A stretch of DNA of 64,000 nucleotides from Terfezia claveryi (GCA_015179025.1 WHUX01000023.1:248001-312000); one strand, 5' to 3'. Counted from the stretch's first letter, positions 22,622 through 34,225 are shown. Numbers and translations are program-made. Notes: generated by a model not told the origin, from the sequence alone.

Positions 22622-23053
22622 CACCCCGAGCACAGAAACTGTGAGCACAACAACCACGAGCAGCCACCCCACCCTCGAGTACACCGCTCCCGATCACAAA
22701 ACCCGCGAGTCCAGCTCCCAACCCCCGAGTACAGCACCCCACCCCCGAGTACAGCAACCCCCACCCCCGAGTACAGCACCCCCACCCCCGAGCTTTCTGC
22801 TGCGGCTCCTTCAATTGTACTCACGGAAGCAGAGCAATCCATACTCTCCGTTGCCCAAAAGACTCGGGATCAAATCGCCAATCGTTATATAAACGGTTTA
22901 TCATTGAGTCCTTTGAGTTCAATACGGTTATTTCATGGCGCATTCCGAGGGAAGACCGGGGTACTCTGGACCATCCAAGACTGTATGCTTGGGTTATTGG
23001 TCAACCACACTCTGGAAGTATCAACTCCAGACGGAGAATGGAATCTTGGATAG
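22622..23053 (+). CDS. open frame without ATG: Pro/Thr repeats then a plausible helical domain
   Basis: 143 codons open between stops at 22619 and 23051. The first half is a minisatellite-encoded Pro/Thr/Ser stretch (about 20-24 bp unit CACCCCCGAGTACAGCAAC, 22680-22795). The second half (LTEAEQSILSVAQKTRDQIA... GKTGVLWTIQDCMLGLLVNH) looks like ordinary coding sequence. There is no start codon in frame, so this is an exon of an unseen gene or a gene fragment. No family recognised. 22186-22621 and 23054-23738 hold nothing else I can name, except T-rich direct repeats at 23375-23500. Confidence 0.3.
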   Translation, partial: HPEHRNCEHNNHEQPPHPRVHRSRSQNPRVQLPTPEYSTPPPSTATPTPEYSTPTPELSAAAPSIVLTEAEQSILSVAQKTRDQIANRYINGLSLSPLSSIRLFHGAFRGKTGVLWTIQDCMLGLLVNHTLEVSTPDGEWNLG

Positions 23054-23738
23054 ATTTTTTCCAACCAGTAAAGTCAACCGGTAAACTCAACCGGCTTCCT
23101 GATCTTGTGGGTACATACATGGATAGTGATTGCTGTAATCTGCCCATTGCGTCGGTCATCGATATGGACTTCTTTCATAAAGGACTAAGAACCTGAAGTA
23201 AGCGAGGATACGTGCTAATCTCTCTAACATCACTAATATCGATGTTAATATTATATCTAATTCATGCCTTCTCTAGCTTCAACTTTGGATCTTACAAGCA
23301 ATTCATCAGTGATCACATTCCACCGTGCTACCTCTCTGGCTTCTCAAGCAACGGTATATTATTTTTTATACCTCTGCTTGTTTTGATTTTTTTAGTATTT
23401 TATTTATTTATATATTATATTTCTGCTTGTTTTAAATTCTAGTATTTTTTTTATTTATTTGTTATATTTTTCATACCTCTGCTTGTTTCACTTGCTTTTG
23501 AATTTGCCCATAGTTTTGGATGCAATAATTATATTAGAAGATTACAGATAGTCATATTGGTCAATGGGTCGGCCCATACACCTATAGCGGCCCATTGCTG
23601 ATATTGCCGAATCATTTTTGAACCAATCATAGTAAAATTCAGCGTGCAAGGTTCTTATTTTGCTTGATTAAGTCAGCTCTGTAAGAAAGGAGTTAAGTTC
23701 AGCTAATTGGAACTTTCGAAGGAATTTCTCGCAAACTT

Positions 23739-24043
23739 TAGTCCCGTTGGTTATCTCGTATCATTAACGATTTTCCATAAGTTCAGCTCTCATTCCACAT
23801 CTTCATAACTTTAGTTCCCTTCAGTTCTTCAAGTTAGGAGGCTCAGTCAGGCCCACGGGTCTTCGGCCAGTCCGTTAATGACAGCATGGGGCCTCCTCTC
23901 CGTCTGTGTATTTAGTTTGCGCGGGGTTGGCAGATTAACTTGCCTCTCCCTTCAATCCACCCGGGTTTCCGGGTGGCTCCTCATGGCCCCCCTAACGGGG
24001 CCGCATAGGTAGTAACTAGTTTTAAAAAAAAAAAAAAAAAAAA
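23739..24043 (+). mobile_element. LINE family A 3' UTR copy A8
   Basis: 305-bp insertion with 12-bp duplications TCTCGCAAACTT at 23727-23738 and 24044-24055. It contains only 3' UTR, the two hairpins in their consensus form (CCACCCGGGTTTCCGGGTGG and GGCCCCCCTAACGGGGCC), and a poly(A) of about 21 bases. Confidence 0.9.
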
Positions 24044-24583
24044 TCTCGCAAACTTCAAGCATGAATGTGCGTGAGTAACGAACCCGTCAGTCTGACATGG
24101 ATGGGGCTTGATTACGTCTGTAACCAAGTGTTTGTAGCCTTGCTGAACTCAACTAATCACCCCAGCTTAGGAATCACTGGCTTGTTCACGACAATGCCCT
24201 CTCCCCTCCAATAAGCATAATACTACACACTTAATACATATATATATTTTGCTGTCTAACCTGTCCGTTCAGCAGTTCTCATTATATAACGAACGTACGG
24301 TCTATGGGGATTCTCTTACATCGCAAGTGGGAGCCACCACGATAGTTCGAGCTTACAGGACTGCAGCTACTCTTCTGGTGATCGTTCTAGTCAATCATAC
24401 CCAATGGAGCAATCGCAGAGCCTACCCCGACATGCGCCTTCCGCCTCCGGTAATCTACCAAAAACCGCTGTGCATAAAAGTTCCCATCCTTCTTGTCCCG
24501 CTCCCTCCTCTCCTTCCCCTCCTTCCCCTCCATCCTCTACATCATCCACATCTCGAATCAATAGAACCGACCTTGATATCACA

Positions 24584-25372
24584 ATGAAGATTGTCGGGCT
24601 CCTGATATTGTTTTGCGTCACCGTATTAATGTAAGTTGTCCACACTCGGTATGCCATCAGTCTGTTGGCACAGGAGTTGACAAGGAGGCAATACAATCAA
24701 CAGCACTGCAAAAGCAGTCTACGCTCCAGTTGTCAACACTATCATTCACCAGTATCATTTCTACCATCACAGAGACCACCACATCGGTTACCACGGTCAC
24801 TGTGACCACCCCTCTGCTACCACGGTAACCGAGACCGTCCCCTATGTTACCACTGTCACGGAGACCGTCTCCTCGGTTACCACCGTCACCCTAACCATCC
24901 GAGAAACCGTTCCCGCTGTCACTGACAAAACCACACCGACCACTTCCGGGGCCGTCCCATCGCCAAGTACCACGGAAGGGTCAGCCAATGGTTATTCGGT
25001 TTATATATTGGCAAAGGGGATAAGATGGTCATGGTGGGGGTGTTGACTCTTTTGGGTGTGTTCCTCGCGGCTGGAATGATCATACAGTGCCTGAAGATGC
25101 GGCTGGAGCATGCGAAGTTGCTGGTGGACGAGGGCGTGGAGCATGCAAAGTTAAAGGTGGAGATGCAGAGGGTAAAGGGGGGTATACAGATAGAAAAAGA
25201 CAAGACCAAAGCAGGGAAGGGGAAGGAGAAGGGTCACGTGGATGTGGCAAGGGAAGAGATTGCCAGCCAGGCTGGCGGGGCTAGAGGTGGCGGGGCCAGA
25301 GGTGGCGAGGCCAGGGGTGGCAGGGCAAGAGGCGGCGGGGGCACAGGTGGAAGTGTGAGGAGGAGGAGGTGA
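24584..25372 (+). pseudogene. Thr-rich surface protein with TM and RGG-like tail, frame-disrupted
   Basis: A short hydrophobic start (MKIVGLLILFCVTVL, ATG 24584) is followed, after a GTAAGT donor-like site, by a long Ser/Thr stretch with TETVxxVTTVT repeats (about 24740-24925). Then come a TM helix (VMVGVLTLLGVFLAAGMII, about 25028-25085), a charged coiled-coil-like segment (KMRLEHAKLLVDEGVEHAKLKVEMQ), and a Gly/Arg tail (GGARGGGARGGEARGG) ending at 25372. The pieces lie in all three frames and no intron pair I tried joins them, so I call it disrupted. The layout (glycosylated outside, one TM, cytoplasmic coil) is common in fungal cell-surface proteins. The gypsy element sits 25 bp past the stop. 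Confidence 0.4.
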
Positions 25373-25397
25373 AGGGGGACCTAAAAAGCATGGGGAG

Positions 25398-25698
25398 TGT
25401 TAAGCGACAAAAGAAACCCTCACGATGACCAGGGCTCTTTGGCTTGATAATAGCTTGACGGCGTGTGTAGATTGTGTTCCGTTCAGTTCAGTTCAGTGTG
25501 ACTCTTTTTCTTCGTCTCAGTGAGCGTGCGAGACTTGATTCTTATTCCACCAGCCAGGAGGGGCCTTTATAACCTCCTCGTAGCCTGACACTGACTAAAC
25601 TAAGCTAGTAACGTTATCTATCTAATGCAAACAACTCGGAAAGCTAAAATACACCCGATCCACTGGCCTCCTTATCGGGCAAATATCAGCCCGTAACA
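25398..25698 (-). repeat. 3' LTR of the gypsy element
   Basis: 301 bp, same sequence as 32072-32372. It starts TG and ends CA in both orientations' sense. It contains GTTCAGTTCAGTTCAG, a small tandem repeat. Confidence 0.95.
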
Positions 25699-25707
25699 CC
25701 CCCCTTC
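25699..25707 (-). promoter_or_regulatory. polypurine tract
   Basis: GAAGGGGGG on the element strand directly abuts the 3' LTR, the expected plus-strand primer position. Confidence 0.7.
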
Positions 25708-25792
25708 ATCAGGGATGGTTAGGAATCATCCTGACCGTCCCGTAACAACAAAGCTCTAGCTAAAAAAAAAAAAAAATAACCCAACCACATAC

Positions 25793-25879
25793 TAAAGAGC
25801 GGAGATGAACTAACGACATATTAAAGAGCGAAGATGAACTAACGACATATTAAAGAGCGAAGATGAACTAACGACATAT
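25793..25879. repeat. 29-bp tandem repeat, three units, in gypsy 3' non-coding region
   Basis: TAAAGAGCGAAGATGAACTA plus nine more bases, repeated three times with one G/A difference, between the Pol stop and the polypurine tract. Confidence 0.85.
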
Positions 25880-27195
25880 TCTACCTCATCCATCCACCCT
25901 ATCCCCACATTGCTATGCTGCCGATTCCCTCAGGATAAACGGCTTCACTCGGTCTGTATGCCAACCTTTATGTATCGTCCCATTGGTCGTTTGGAAGTCG
26001 ATCTTCCCCTTCGATGTGATATATGTGATTCGTGCCGGTCCCTTCCATCTATCTTCCCACGGGCTCCCCGGCTTATGCCTCTTAGAATAGTTTTGGAACA
26101 GTACCAAATCGCCAACAAGATAGTGGTGATCCCTCAGTTTGGCCTGGTATTGTTCGACACGGTGTTCCCAGGCCTTCAATTGCCTCTCGGTTGCTAAGTG
26201 TCTAATCTCGTCCAACTTCTCATTCCTGAGGAATACCATTTTGTCCTCATACCTCCCTACCTCCATTGGCAACACCAGGTTCTGGATAGCTGACCTCGGC
26301 TGATATCCGTATAGTAGCTGAAAAGGCGAATAACCCAATTGACCAATTTTCGAGTTGAAGGAGAACTGCGTAGGTTGAAGAAGCTTTTTCCAAGCCTTCG
26401 GATCTTGGTTTGCAAGCTTAGCTATGGACCGTTTAACTGACCGAATAGCTCTCTCCGCTTTTCCTTGTGTCTTTGCCGTTCCTGGGCCTGCAAATACCCA
26501 TCAGACTCCATTCTCTTCTGCCCATTCCATGCATTCATGGTTATGGAAGTGAGGGCCTCTGTCTGTATGTATGACTCTTGGAAACCCATGCCTAGCGCAA
26601 TATATATCCAGCATCTTCACCGTAGCTTCTCCTGTTGCAGACCTGCAAGAGGCCAAATCCAAGAAGCCGGTCATATTCTCAATCATCACCAGAGTATAAA
26701 CGTGACCTCCCGCTGGTTCAAACGGTCCTGCGTAATCAATAGTAATCATCTCGAAAGGCTCAAGCATCACGATAGGCCTGAGTGGTTCAACCGGGAAATC
26801 TACCAGGTCCTGGCATTTTTGGCATCTCTCACAAGACCTACAATATTGTCGGCAGTCTTTGATCATTGTTGGCCAAGCATATCCTGCTTCCAATATCTTC
26901 CGGTAAGTAATCTCTGCTGCATAATGGCCAGCGCATGCGGAATCGTGAAAAGCTGTTAGGAGAGTAGAAATCTGAGTTTGTGTAGGGACCGCTCTCCAAA
27001 TACTGTCATATCCCTCCAGCATTAACCTTCCCGTATTCTCTTCCATCCTATACCTTCTTGCCATCTTCCGAATTCTAGCCCTATCCGCGCTTCTCCAATC
27101 ACCTGCAAAATCACCAGACAAAAGAAATCTCTTAATTCCCGACCTCCAACTATCCCATGATCCTTCCGCTACCAACACCTCTCCCGTTGCCACTT

Positions 27196-27355
27196 CCTCA
27201 CCAGCTCGCTTTTCCTCGCCAGCTCGCTTTTCCTCACCAGCTCGCTTTTCCTCGCCAGCTCGCTTTTCCTCACCAGCTCGCTTTTCCTCGCCAGCTCGCT
27301 TTTCCTCGCCAGCTCGCTTTTCCTCACCAGCTCGCTTTTCCTCACCAGCTCGCTT
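27196..27355 (-). repeat. 18-bp coding minisatellite inside gypsy pol
   Basis: About nine tandem copies of CCTCACCAGCTCGCTTTT (A/G varies at one site), which on the element strand encode RAGEEK repeated. It lies between RNase H and the integrase zinc domain and forms a charged flexible linker. Confidence 0.9.
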
Positions 27356-30269
27356 GATGTTTTCCCATTCCGCTCTCTCTACCTCCTCTAGCAGTTCTTT
27401 CGGCACTCTGGACAACGCGTCCGGCACGATAAGGGTCCGACCCGGTACATGATGAATAGTGAAGTCAAACTCCTGCAGAGCCAGTACCCACCGATTTATC
27501 TTGTTATTGGTGGATCTCAGGTTATAGATATAGGTCAAACACTGGCAATCTGTATAGAAGAAAATCCGTGTTCCATACAGAAGATGCCGATTCTTACTAG
27601 TGAAGTAGTATACTGCATAGGCTTCCTTCTCGGTTTGTGCCCATCTCTCCTGGGTTTTGTTGAGCGCTTTTGATAAGAAGGTAGAAGGGATAACCATTCG
27701 ATACCGATCCATTGGAGTGACCTCACTGTCCTTGCTGTCCTTGCGAGCCAGCTGCCCGATAACGCACGAGATCGCTCATGGGCTTGCATCAAACATCATT
27801 ACTACTGGGCGTTCTGGGTCGAACACCTGCAGAGTAACATTCATTTGGATATCCGTGACCAATTCCATCATTCTCAGCTGATCTTCTTCTGTCCACTCAA
27901 AAACATAGTCTTTCCCTAGCATCCTTTTGCCCTTTCTACCTTTCGGGCCTGGCTGTATACCTGCTTTAACTCCCCCCTTCCACCCTCGTAGTTTCTCACT
28001 CATGAACTTGGTTTTATCAGATAAGCTCGGAATGAATTTTGCCAGCTATCGGATTGCAGCTAGGCTCCGTTCGATATCCTCTGGGCTGGTAACTGGTGTT
28101 CTAAACAAGGTGGAAAACTTATCTACCAATTCCGGTGATTTGGAGATTCCTCTCTGAGATACCACATGCCCTAGCATCTTCTGTGTCCGTATAAGTAGAG
28201 GTGATTTTCTTGGGTTAATAGAGGCATTTGCTTTCCTATACCTTGGAAAAACCACAAATTCTAATAAATCTAGCTGATCATCAATGGCTTTATTCAGCTG
28301 ACCTCCTGGTTGTCCACTCGCCGTATCGAGATTGTCTAAGTAGAACTGTAGGTTAGGCCCGACTACATCTCCAAAAACCATACGCATGAAATCTGAATAT
28401 GTGCCTGGGGCACCCTGCAATCCGAAAGGCATATAATTCCAAACGAATGCTCCTTCTCCTGGTACTATAAATGCTGTCAAGTATATTGAGTCATGATCCA
28501 TTGGTATGCAGTAATACCCTGAAAACCCATCAATGCCGCTATAGACAAGCCTCCCCGCCAGGGCTTGTAGCACCTCATCTAGGCCTCTTAATTGGCCAAC
28601 TCCCTTCTCCGAAATCGAGTTCAAGAAGATATAGTTTATGCAGAGTCTAAACGGATCTGCTGAGTTATGCTTGATGGCTAGTTTGATATCTGATGACATC
28701 TCTGTTTCTCGGATGCGTGATATCAAATTGGCTTCCTCCAGCTTGGCCAAATAGCCTACCAACCATTCCCACTCTTTATGTGCTAACCGGACCTTTCGAT
28801 TCTGAACCTTCGTCCTTGCGTCTTTTTTTAGCTGAATCCGGTGTTTGAGGATATGCGTGTGTCTCATCTCAAGCACGTTAGTAGCCACCCATGGCCTGAT
28901 TTCTTCCAATATCCAGTATAGTCGCCTTCGTTGTATCTCTGATACTCCCTCCAAATTGACCTTCCAGGTGATATCTCCAATGACCACGTCCTCGATTCCC
29001 TCATCGATCCCAGTAGGCATATCGTCGAAAATATCTTCACCTTCCGCTCGTTCCAGTTGATGAACGTGCTGTTCCTCGAACGTTCTCAATACCAGGTTTC
29101 CCGCCCAAGCCCCGTTTTTCCTTGACTTTGTCAGTTTTCCAACTCTGGCAAAATATTGTGAAATGGCCTTCTGCATTCTCTCTTCCAAGGCCGACCTATT
29201 TCCCATCTCAACCCCTTCATCCGCTCGCAACCCAACCCCTTCATCCGCAACCTCCACCCAAATGGCTAATGCGCGTGCTAGCACTCGAGGGGTCACCTTC
29301 AGATGCTTTACTGTATATGGGTTATAGTCGGTAGTGGCATAGATCAGGCATTTCTCACTTTTGGCAGTCTCCGAAAACATCCATTTGCAGCCTCCGACAT
29401 ATCTCCTTCCCTCTAGAAGTATAGGTGGGCCATTCATTCTTGGGACTTCGATATAATCATGGCGCATACCGACTTTTGCATCAATCATAGCCAGGAACGG
29501 CTTTCCCAGCAAAACCTCATAACCCCCGCCCACTCTGCAAATTAGTAGGGTATGCTCTGCTACCACTCCTTTCCCCAAGTCAATAACTATCTTCACCCAC
29601 CCTTCCACAGTACTTTTTCCTCCAATTCCAGTAACACTCATCTCTCGTTCTGGCTTGATCACTGTATATCCTGTATTCTCCCGCAAGATCTTAGTAGACA
29701 GTTCTGGACTCACCAACGAGCACGTTGCTCCACAATCTAATAAAACATCTTGGTTGAAGGTTTTCCCAAAGAAAGCCCCTACAAGGAAGGCCGGTGACCA
29801 TTCCTGTTCCTCTTCTTCTTTAGCTGCCATATTCGCCCTTCTCGGTGGCTGCACTCTTATAGTATCCTCCATTTCGTCCGACTCCGACTCTGGGTCCGAA
29901 ATGAGCTCTGGTTCGGGTTGAGGTTGAGGCTGAGGTTGAGGCTCTCTCCTCGGTATGTTCCTTCTCGTATTGGCCGGCTGCGGCACTTCTCGTTCGTTCT
30001 CAGACTCTGGCTCCGCCTGGTTTTGTGGTGGGTTTAAGCTTTTAAAGAGCTTTTCCCTGAACTCAGCTGACTCCGTACATAACTGGCGTATTGGTACTGT
30101 TATCACTGTATCTTCTACCCACTTGTCTGCTTGAACAAAAGGCCTCTCTTGGCCTCGTTGTTGGCGGGTCTTGCGCCTGTCGGCTGGTGATGGGTATATA
30201 GTATCTGGATTTCCTCTAGCTGGGTAAGCTTGGAGATCACCTCTATCCCCAGTCTGGTGAACCTCAATG

Positions 30270-30365
30270 TCTCGAGCCTGATACGTACTGGTATCTCGGA
30301 CCTGATGAATGCTGGTATCTCGGGCCTGATGAATGCTGGTATCTCGAGCCTGATGAATCTCTACC
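30270..30365 (-). repeat. 24-bp coding repeats in gypsy Gag-Pol linker
   Basis: About four copies of a unit encoding IHQARDTS, downstream of the zinc knuckle. A GN/GNTGN-rich stretch and a QPQPQP run lie in the same linker region. Confidence 0.75.
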
Positions 30366-32058
30366 GTCATCCCAAACCCAAACTCATACTCCTCCTCTTC
30401 ATATAACCCTTGGGTGCGTGCTGCTGATTCGATTGTCAGATTGCTCATTCTTGCCGTAGCTATCCGTTGTTGCCATGCGGTTGGGGCTGGGACACCCTTC
30501 TGAACTCGCAGTTGTTCTCGTTCTTCGTCATTCCTTGCTGCTTCCTTACAGGCTCCCGCGTGGTGACCAAACTCCCAACAATTCCAACACAATACCTGTG
30601 TCATCCTTGGGTTGCCTCCGTTTCCTTGTCGGTTTCCCGAACTCCTAGGATTCCCTGAAACTGGATTTCCTGCATTTCCCGGATTTCCATTATTGCCCGT
30701 ATTTCCCGTATTGCCACTCATGAGCTTTTTCTGGGATTCGACTAGCATTTTCTCTCTGCCTAAAGCCTCGTCAAGCCTTCTCTGCAGTTCGGCCTTTTCT
30801 TGTTGGTATTTAGCGGCTTGTTGTCAGTGCCGCTTCGCTGATTGGTCGAAATCCTCGGTCGTGGGGTTAGCAGAGCTGCCCGCCTTGTACTTCTTCCGGT
30901 TATCCGCAAAAATCGGGTCTTCCCCTAGCTTGTGCTTTACCTCTGCTGTTCTGACCTTCTTCTTCATCTCTTCCCATGTCTCACTTCGAAACTCCCTGTT
31001 ATCCTTCACATACAACTTCATTAGTGCCGGATCCAGGCCAGAAACAAACGTCTCGATCTGGTTATAGGGTGTCATGATAGTAGCCAACTGCATTGCTGAC
31101 ACCTTATCCCTGATGTCCTCAAAGCAGGCCACATACTCATCAACTGGCTTTCCTTCTTACTTGAGGATCTTCAGCTGGATAGCCACCAGCTGTGGTGTCG
31201 TTTCTTCATCTCTGTCCCCATATTTCTCATTCAATCGTTGTGCGAGCTGTTGGTAGGTAGCGATATCGTCTTCCTCCTGTTCTGCCAACCACGACTGAGC
31301 TCCTATAAACTTCCGCCCATCTATTCCTTTTGCTGGTGGTGTGGTTGGATCCTTCAATATTGCCAGCAAGAGTTCTCGCTTCATTTCGTCGTCCATAGCT
31401 GCTCGGTTCTCTACCGATCCTGCATTATCATGCAGCCTTACCATAGTTTCAAAGGATCTCTGAAACCCCTTGAACTTTGCAGTCCCATTAAACTCTTTGT
31501 TAATAATGGACGTAATGTATTGGGTTCGCAACTGTTCAGCCTGGGCAGCCATCTCGTCTTCTACCTTCCTCAATTCTGGCTGAAACTCGGGCTGTTCGTG
31601 TTCTCGCTGCTTGTGTTCTCGCAAGGATACGGCTATTGTTGGATTCTCACAGAAAGCCTGTAGATATCGTTGATATGTGGTCAAGTCCTGAGTCCACTCA
31701 AGGAAGAAGATTGGGGGTATAAGGCCTTGGTCGTTCTTTCCTTGGTTTGTGTACAACTCGGGATGTCGTTTGAGGTTCTCTGCTGATAACTCCAATACCA
31801 CCTTCGGCAAGGTGGTCGTAGTGAAGTTCTTTGATACAATCTTTCTAACAACTGCCTTCTCTGATGCCGGTAACCTGCTATACTCGAATTCAGTTTGCTT
31901 GCCGAAATAGAAGAGCCTCAACGCAGCCTTGGCCAGTACTCCGCAAGTACTGGTGTTGTTGCGTAGGATACTACACTCCTCCTCGGAGTCTCGGTAGAAC
32001 TGATCCAGTGTTGTAGATACGGGTTTTCAGTCGTTGTTGTTATTGTGCCGCCGCCTCG

Positions 32059-32070
32059 CCTTTGGCTCCA
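32059..32070 (-). promoter_or_regulatory. primer-binding site
   Basis: One base inside the 5' LTR the element strand reads TGGAGCCAAAGG. It begins with the TGG expected to pair with a tRNA CCA end. I cannot say which tRNA. Confidence 0.6.
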
Positions 32071-32071
32071 G

Positions 32072-32372
32072 TGTTAAGCGACAAAAGAAACCCTCACGAT
32101 GACCAGGGCTCTTTGGCTTGATAATAGCTTGACGGCGTGTGTAGATTGTGTTCCGTTCAGTTCAGTTCAGTGTGACTCTTTTTCTTCGTCTCAGTGAGCG
32201 TGCGAGACTTGATTCTTATTCCACCAGCCAGGAGGGGCCTTTATAACCTCCTCGTAGCCTGACACTGACTAAACTAAGCTAGTAACGTTATCTATCTAAT
32301 GCAAACAACTCGGAAAGCTAAAATACACCCGATCCACTGGCCTCCTTATCGGGCAAATATCAGCCCGTAACA
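32072..32372 (-). repeat. 5' LTR of the gypsy element
   Basis: 301 bp, the upstream LTR for minus-strand transcription. A CCTTTATAACC stretch is a possible TATA-type promoter core. Confidence 0.95.
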
Positions 32373-32376
32373 GGAG

Positions 32377-32986
32377 CTTTATACCTTTTTTTTTTTTTGC
32401 TTTTGCTTTCTATACAATGATCATTGAACTAATCTGCAGGTTAGTCAACGTCAGTGTATTATGAGATATAGAAAGTTGCAAGCGATGTTTGAATTTGCAT
32501 GGCAATCATGAATATAAGAACCTTAAAATGACATGAATACAACGCCCATCTTGCCCAGAAATAGCAAAAAACCGTATGGATAATCTTCCGCACGCGGGAC
32601 ATCCGAGCGACTCTCGGCCGTGATTCCCATACGCGACATCCCGTTGTTACCGCTGAAGATATGGAGAGAGGGCCGGGGACACGGCCTGATGAACCCCGCT
32701 TTCCTATATATGCCCATATGTTATATCTAGCGTTGGGACTTCAGAACTCGGGCGAAGTCGTGTCCCTGGGTTAATTTGAATGAATACATTCTTCGCGCCC
32801 ATGCGTGCACACACTAATCATACCCCCGCTACCTAGACCCCAAATACCTATATTCTGAAAGGTAGTGCCCTGAACACCGGCTCGGCCCTAATACCTGTTC
32901 CTCATCCTCAACAAACCGGTTGGAGGATAGCATCCGGTGTTCTAACCGATAGCAATGCGGACCTCCCAGCATTGGGCCGCAATAGC
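32377..32986. other. no gene recognised
   Basis: Begins with a T-run near 32385. A 64-codon minus frame at 32523-32717 is not convincing. Confidence 0.4.
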
Positions 32987-33202
32987 AGGTTTTTTTTTTT
33001 TAAAAAAAAATACTTGTTACACCTTGCGGCCCCATCAGGGGGGCCATGAGGAGCCACACGGAAGCCCGGTGGATTCAAGGGTAAGGCAAGTTAATCTGCC
33101 AGACCCACGAAAATAAATAATAAATACAAATACCGAGAAGAGGCCCCGTACTGTCATTAACGGACTAGCCGATGAACCGGAGGCCTGACTGAACCCCGAC
33201 CT
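32987..33202 (-). mobile_element. LINE family A 3' UTR copy A9
   Basis: T-run tail (32990-33002), hairpins and 3' UTR on the minus strand, ending at the CTGACTGAACC block. The likely duplication is GCAATAGC (32979-32986, 33203-33210), extendable with one mismatch. Confidence 0.85.
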
Positions 33203-33566
33203 GCAATAGCTGGGTGGGCCGACCCATCCCACTAATGACCGGCCTATCCAACAATGGGCCCAGCCCATTCACCAATCTACCGTTGCTGCAAGATGTAACT
33301 GGAACCCAACGGCCCAGGCTGTTTCAGGCCTCCGGCAGCCTGTAGGGCGGCCTGGCCCATTGCGACCACTGTATTAAATGACAGTTAAACCTTACAGCGA
33401 GTTAAGAATGGGGAAAAATCGGTAGTACAGAAAGCTTCATACCTGTCTGGTTGTAGAGTTTGGTTTTTCTGGATTTAAAATGCTGCTTCGTCTGACGCTG
33501 GAAACCCTCTAGTTGTCGAAATTTCTAAAACTCCCTCTTTAAGTTTTAGAAAGCCACAGGCTATCC

Positions 33567-33639
33567 CTTTCCACCTGGGTTTCCGGGCGGCTCCTCATGG
33601 TAACAAGTATTTTTTTTAAAAAAAAAAAAAAAAAAAAAA
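33567..33639 (+). mobile_element. LINE family A, 73-bp tail A10
   Basis: CACCTGGGTTTCCGGGCGG, CTCCTCATGG, then directly AACAAGTATT and poly(A). The second hairpin is deleted in this copy. Flanks AGGCTATCC / AGGCTACCC (33558-33566, 33640-33648) fit a 9-bp duplication with one mismatch. 33640-34225 has no gene. Confidence 0.75.
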
Positions 33640-34225
33640 AGGCTACCCATTTGCAAACTTATGCAATACCTATAAGTGTATGAGTTCTTAGAGAAGTACA
33701 ATATTAAGCTGAGTCATTGGAATAGGATATTTGGGCCCTTCACTGACTTGGCTTCGGCTTCCTATTCCACTCGGTTAAACAAAACCAGGTTCCTGTAAAG
33801 CCGCTTGGGCAAATAACCAACATCTTTACATCACCATGATTACAAAATAAAATCATCATAACAATTTATGCAGTACCAAAAATTTGCACAAGGTTTCTAG
33901 CTGCTATTAGCCCATAGTTTTGATATTCGTAATGAGATTTCACACATGTTCATGGCTCATGGCTCTGTATAACTACCGACAGCAAAAAAAAAAAAAAGGT
34001 CTACTACATGCATTGGAAACTACTGCAGTCTAAGTAGTAAGAAAGGTCTAAGTAAGTAGTCTACTGTACTAGCAATGTTAACTCTATATCCACACCTAAT
34101 AATCCTGCACTTCTATTTTTATTTGCGTTCTTAATATTGGGCTTAAAATCTGAGATCCGCCAGACAATTGTTGACTATATGAAAGCATATAGACCAACTG
34201 AGGATCTAGCCTAAGTTGCACCTAG

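Larger units (their letters stand above)
25913..32026 (-). pseudogene. gypsy Gag-Pol, one frame with five in-frame stops
   Basis: About 2037 codons in a single minus frame, from just after a TGA at 32027-32029 to a normal stop at 25913-25915. The frame is broken by TAA 31157-31159, TGA 30824-30826, TAG 28046-28048, TGA 27776-27778 and TGA 26501-26503, with no frameshift. Domains: Gag; a CWNCWEFGHHAGAC zinc knuckle (about 30590-30550); protease LLDCGATCSLVS (about 29745-29710); RT with PFGLQGAPGTYSDFM and FYLDN in place of YxDD (about 28340); RNase H (MFDASP, TEKEAYAVYYF, YTDCQCL); integrase zinc domain (HDSACAGH... CRSCERC), DDE core (TIDYAGP, HTDRGPHF, KAERAIRSVKR) and a GPY/F-like end (WKGPARITYITSKG). 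The start codon is not obvious: the first in-frame codon after the leader stop is AAA. Confidence 0.9.
25398..32372 (-). mobile_element. complete Ty3/gypsy LTR retrotransposon with identical LTRs
   Basis: 6975 bp, minus-strand transcription. Two 301-bp LTRs (TGTTACGGG...CTTAACA when read on the element strand) show no difference at any position I compared, and 4-bp duplications GGAG flank the element (25394-25397, 32373-32376). The order Gag, zinc knuckle, protease, RT, RNase H, integrase is that of Ty3/gypsy (Metaviridae). Identical LTRs point to a recent insertion, yet the coding frame carries five stops. Confidence 0.95.

Noticed and set aside
25759..25774. poly(A) as a LINE tail
   Set aside because: Lies inside the gypsy 3' non-coding region with no LINE 3' sequence before it.
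25793..25879. CRISPR-like array
   Set aside because: Three contiguous 29-bp units without spacers in a eukaryotic retrotransposon.
27157..27357. plus-strand repeat protein LAFPHQ
   Set aside because: Antisense shadow of the RAGEEK repeats in gypsy Pol.
33985..33998. LINE tail at 33.99 kb
   Set aside because: A-run preceded by unrelated sequence, and no duplication.
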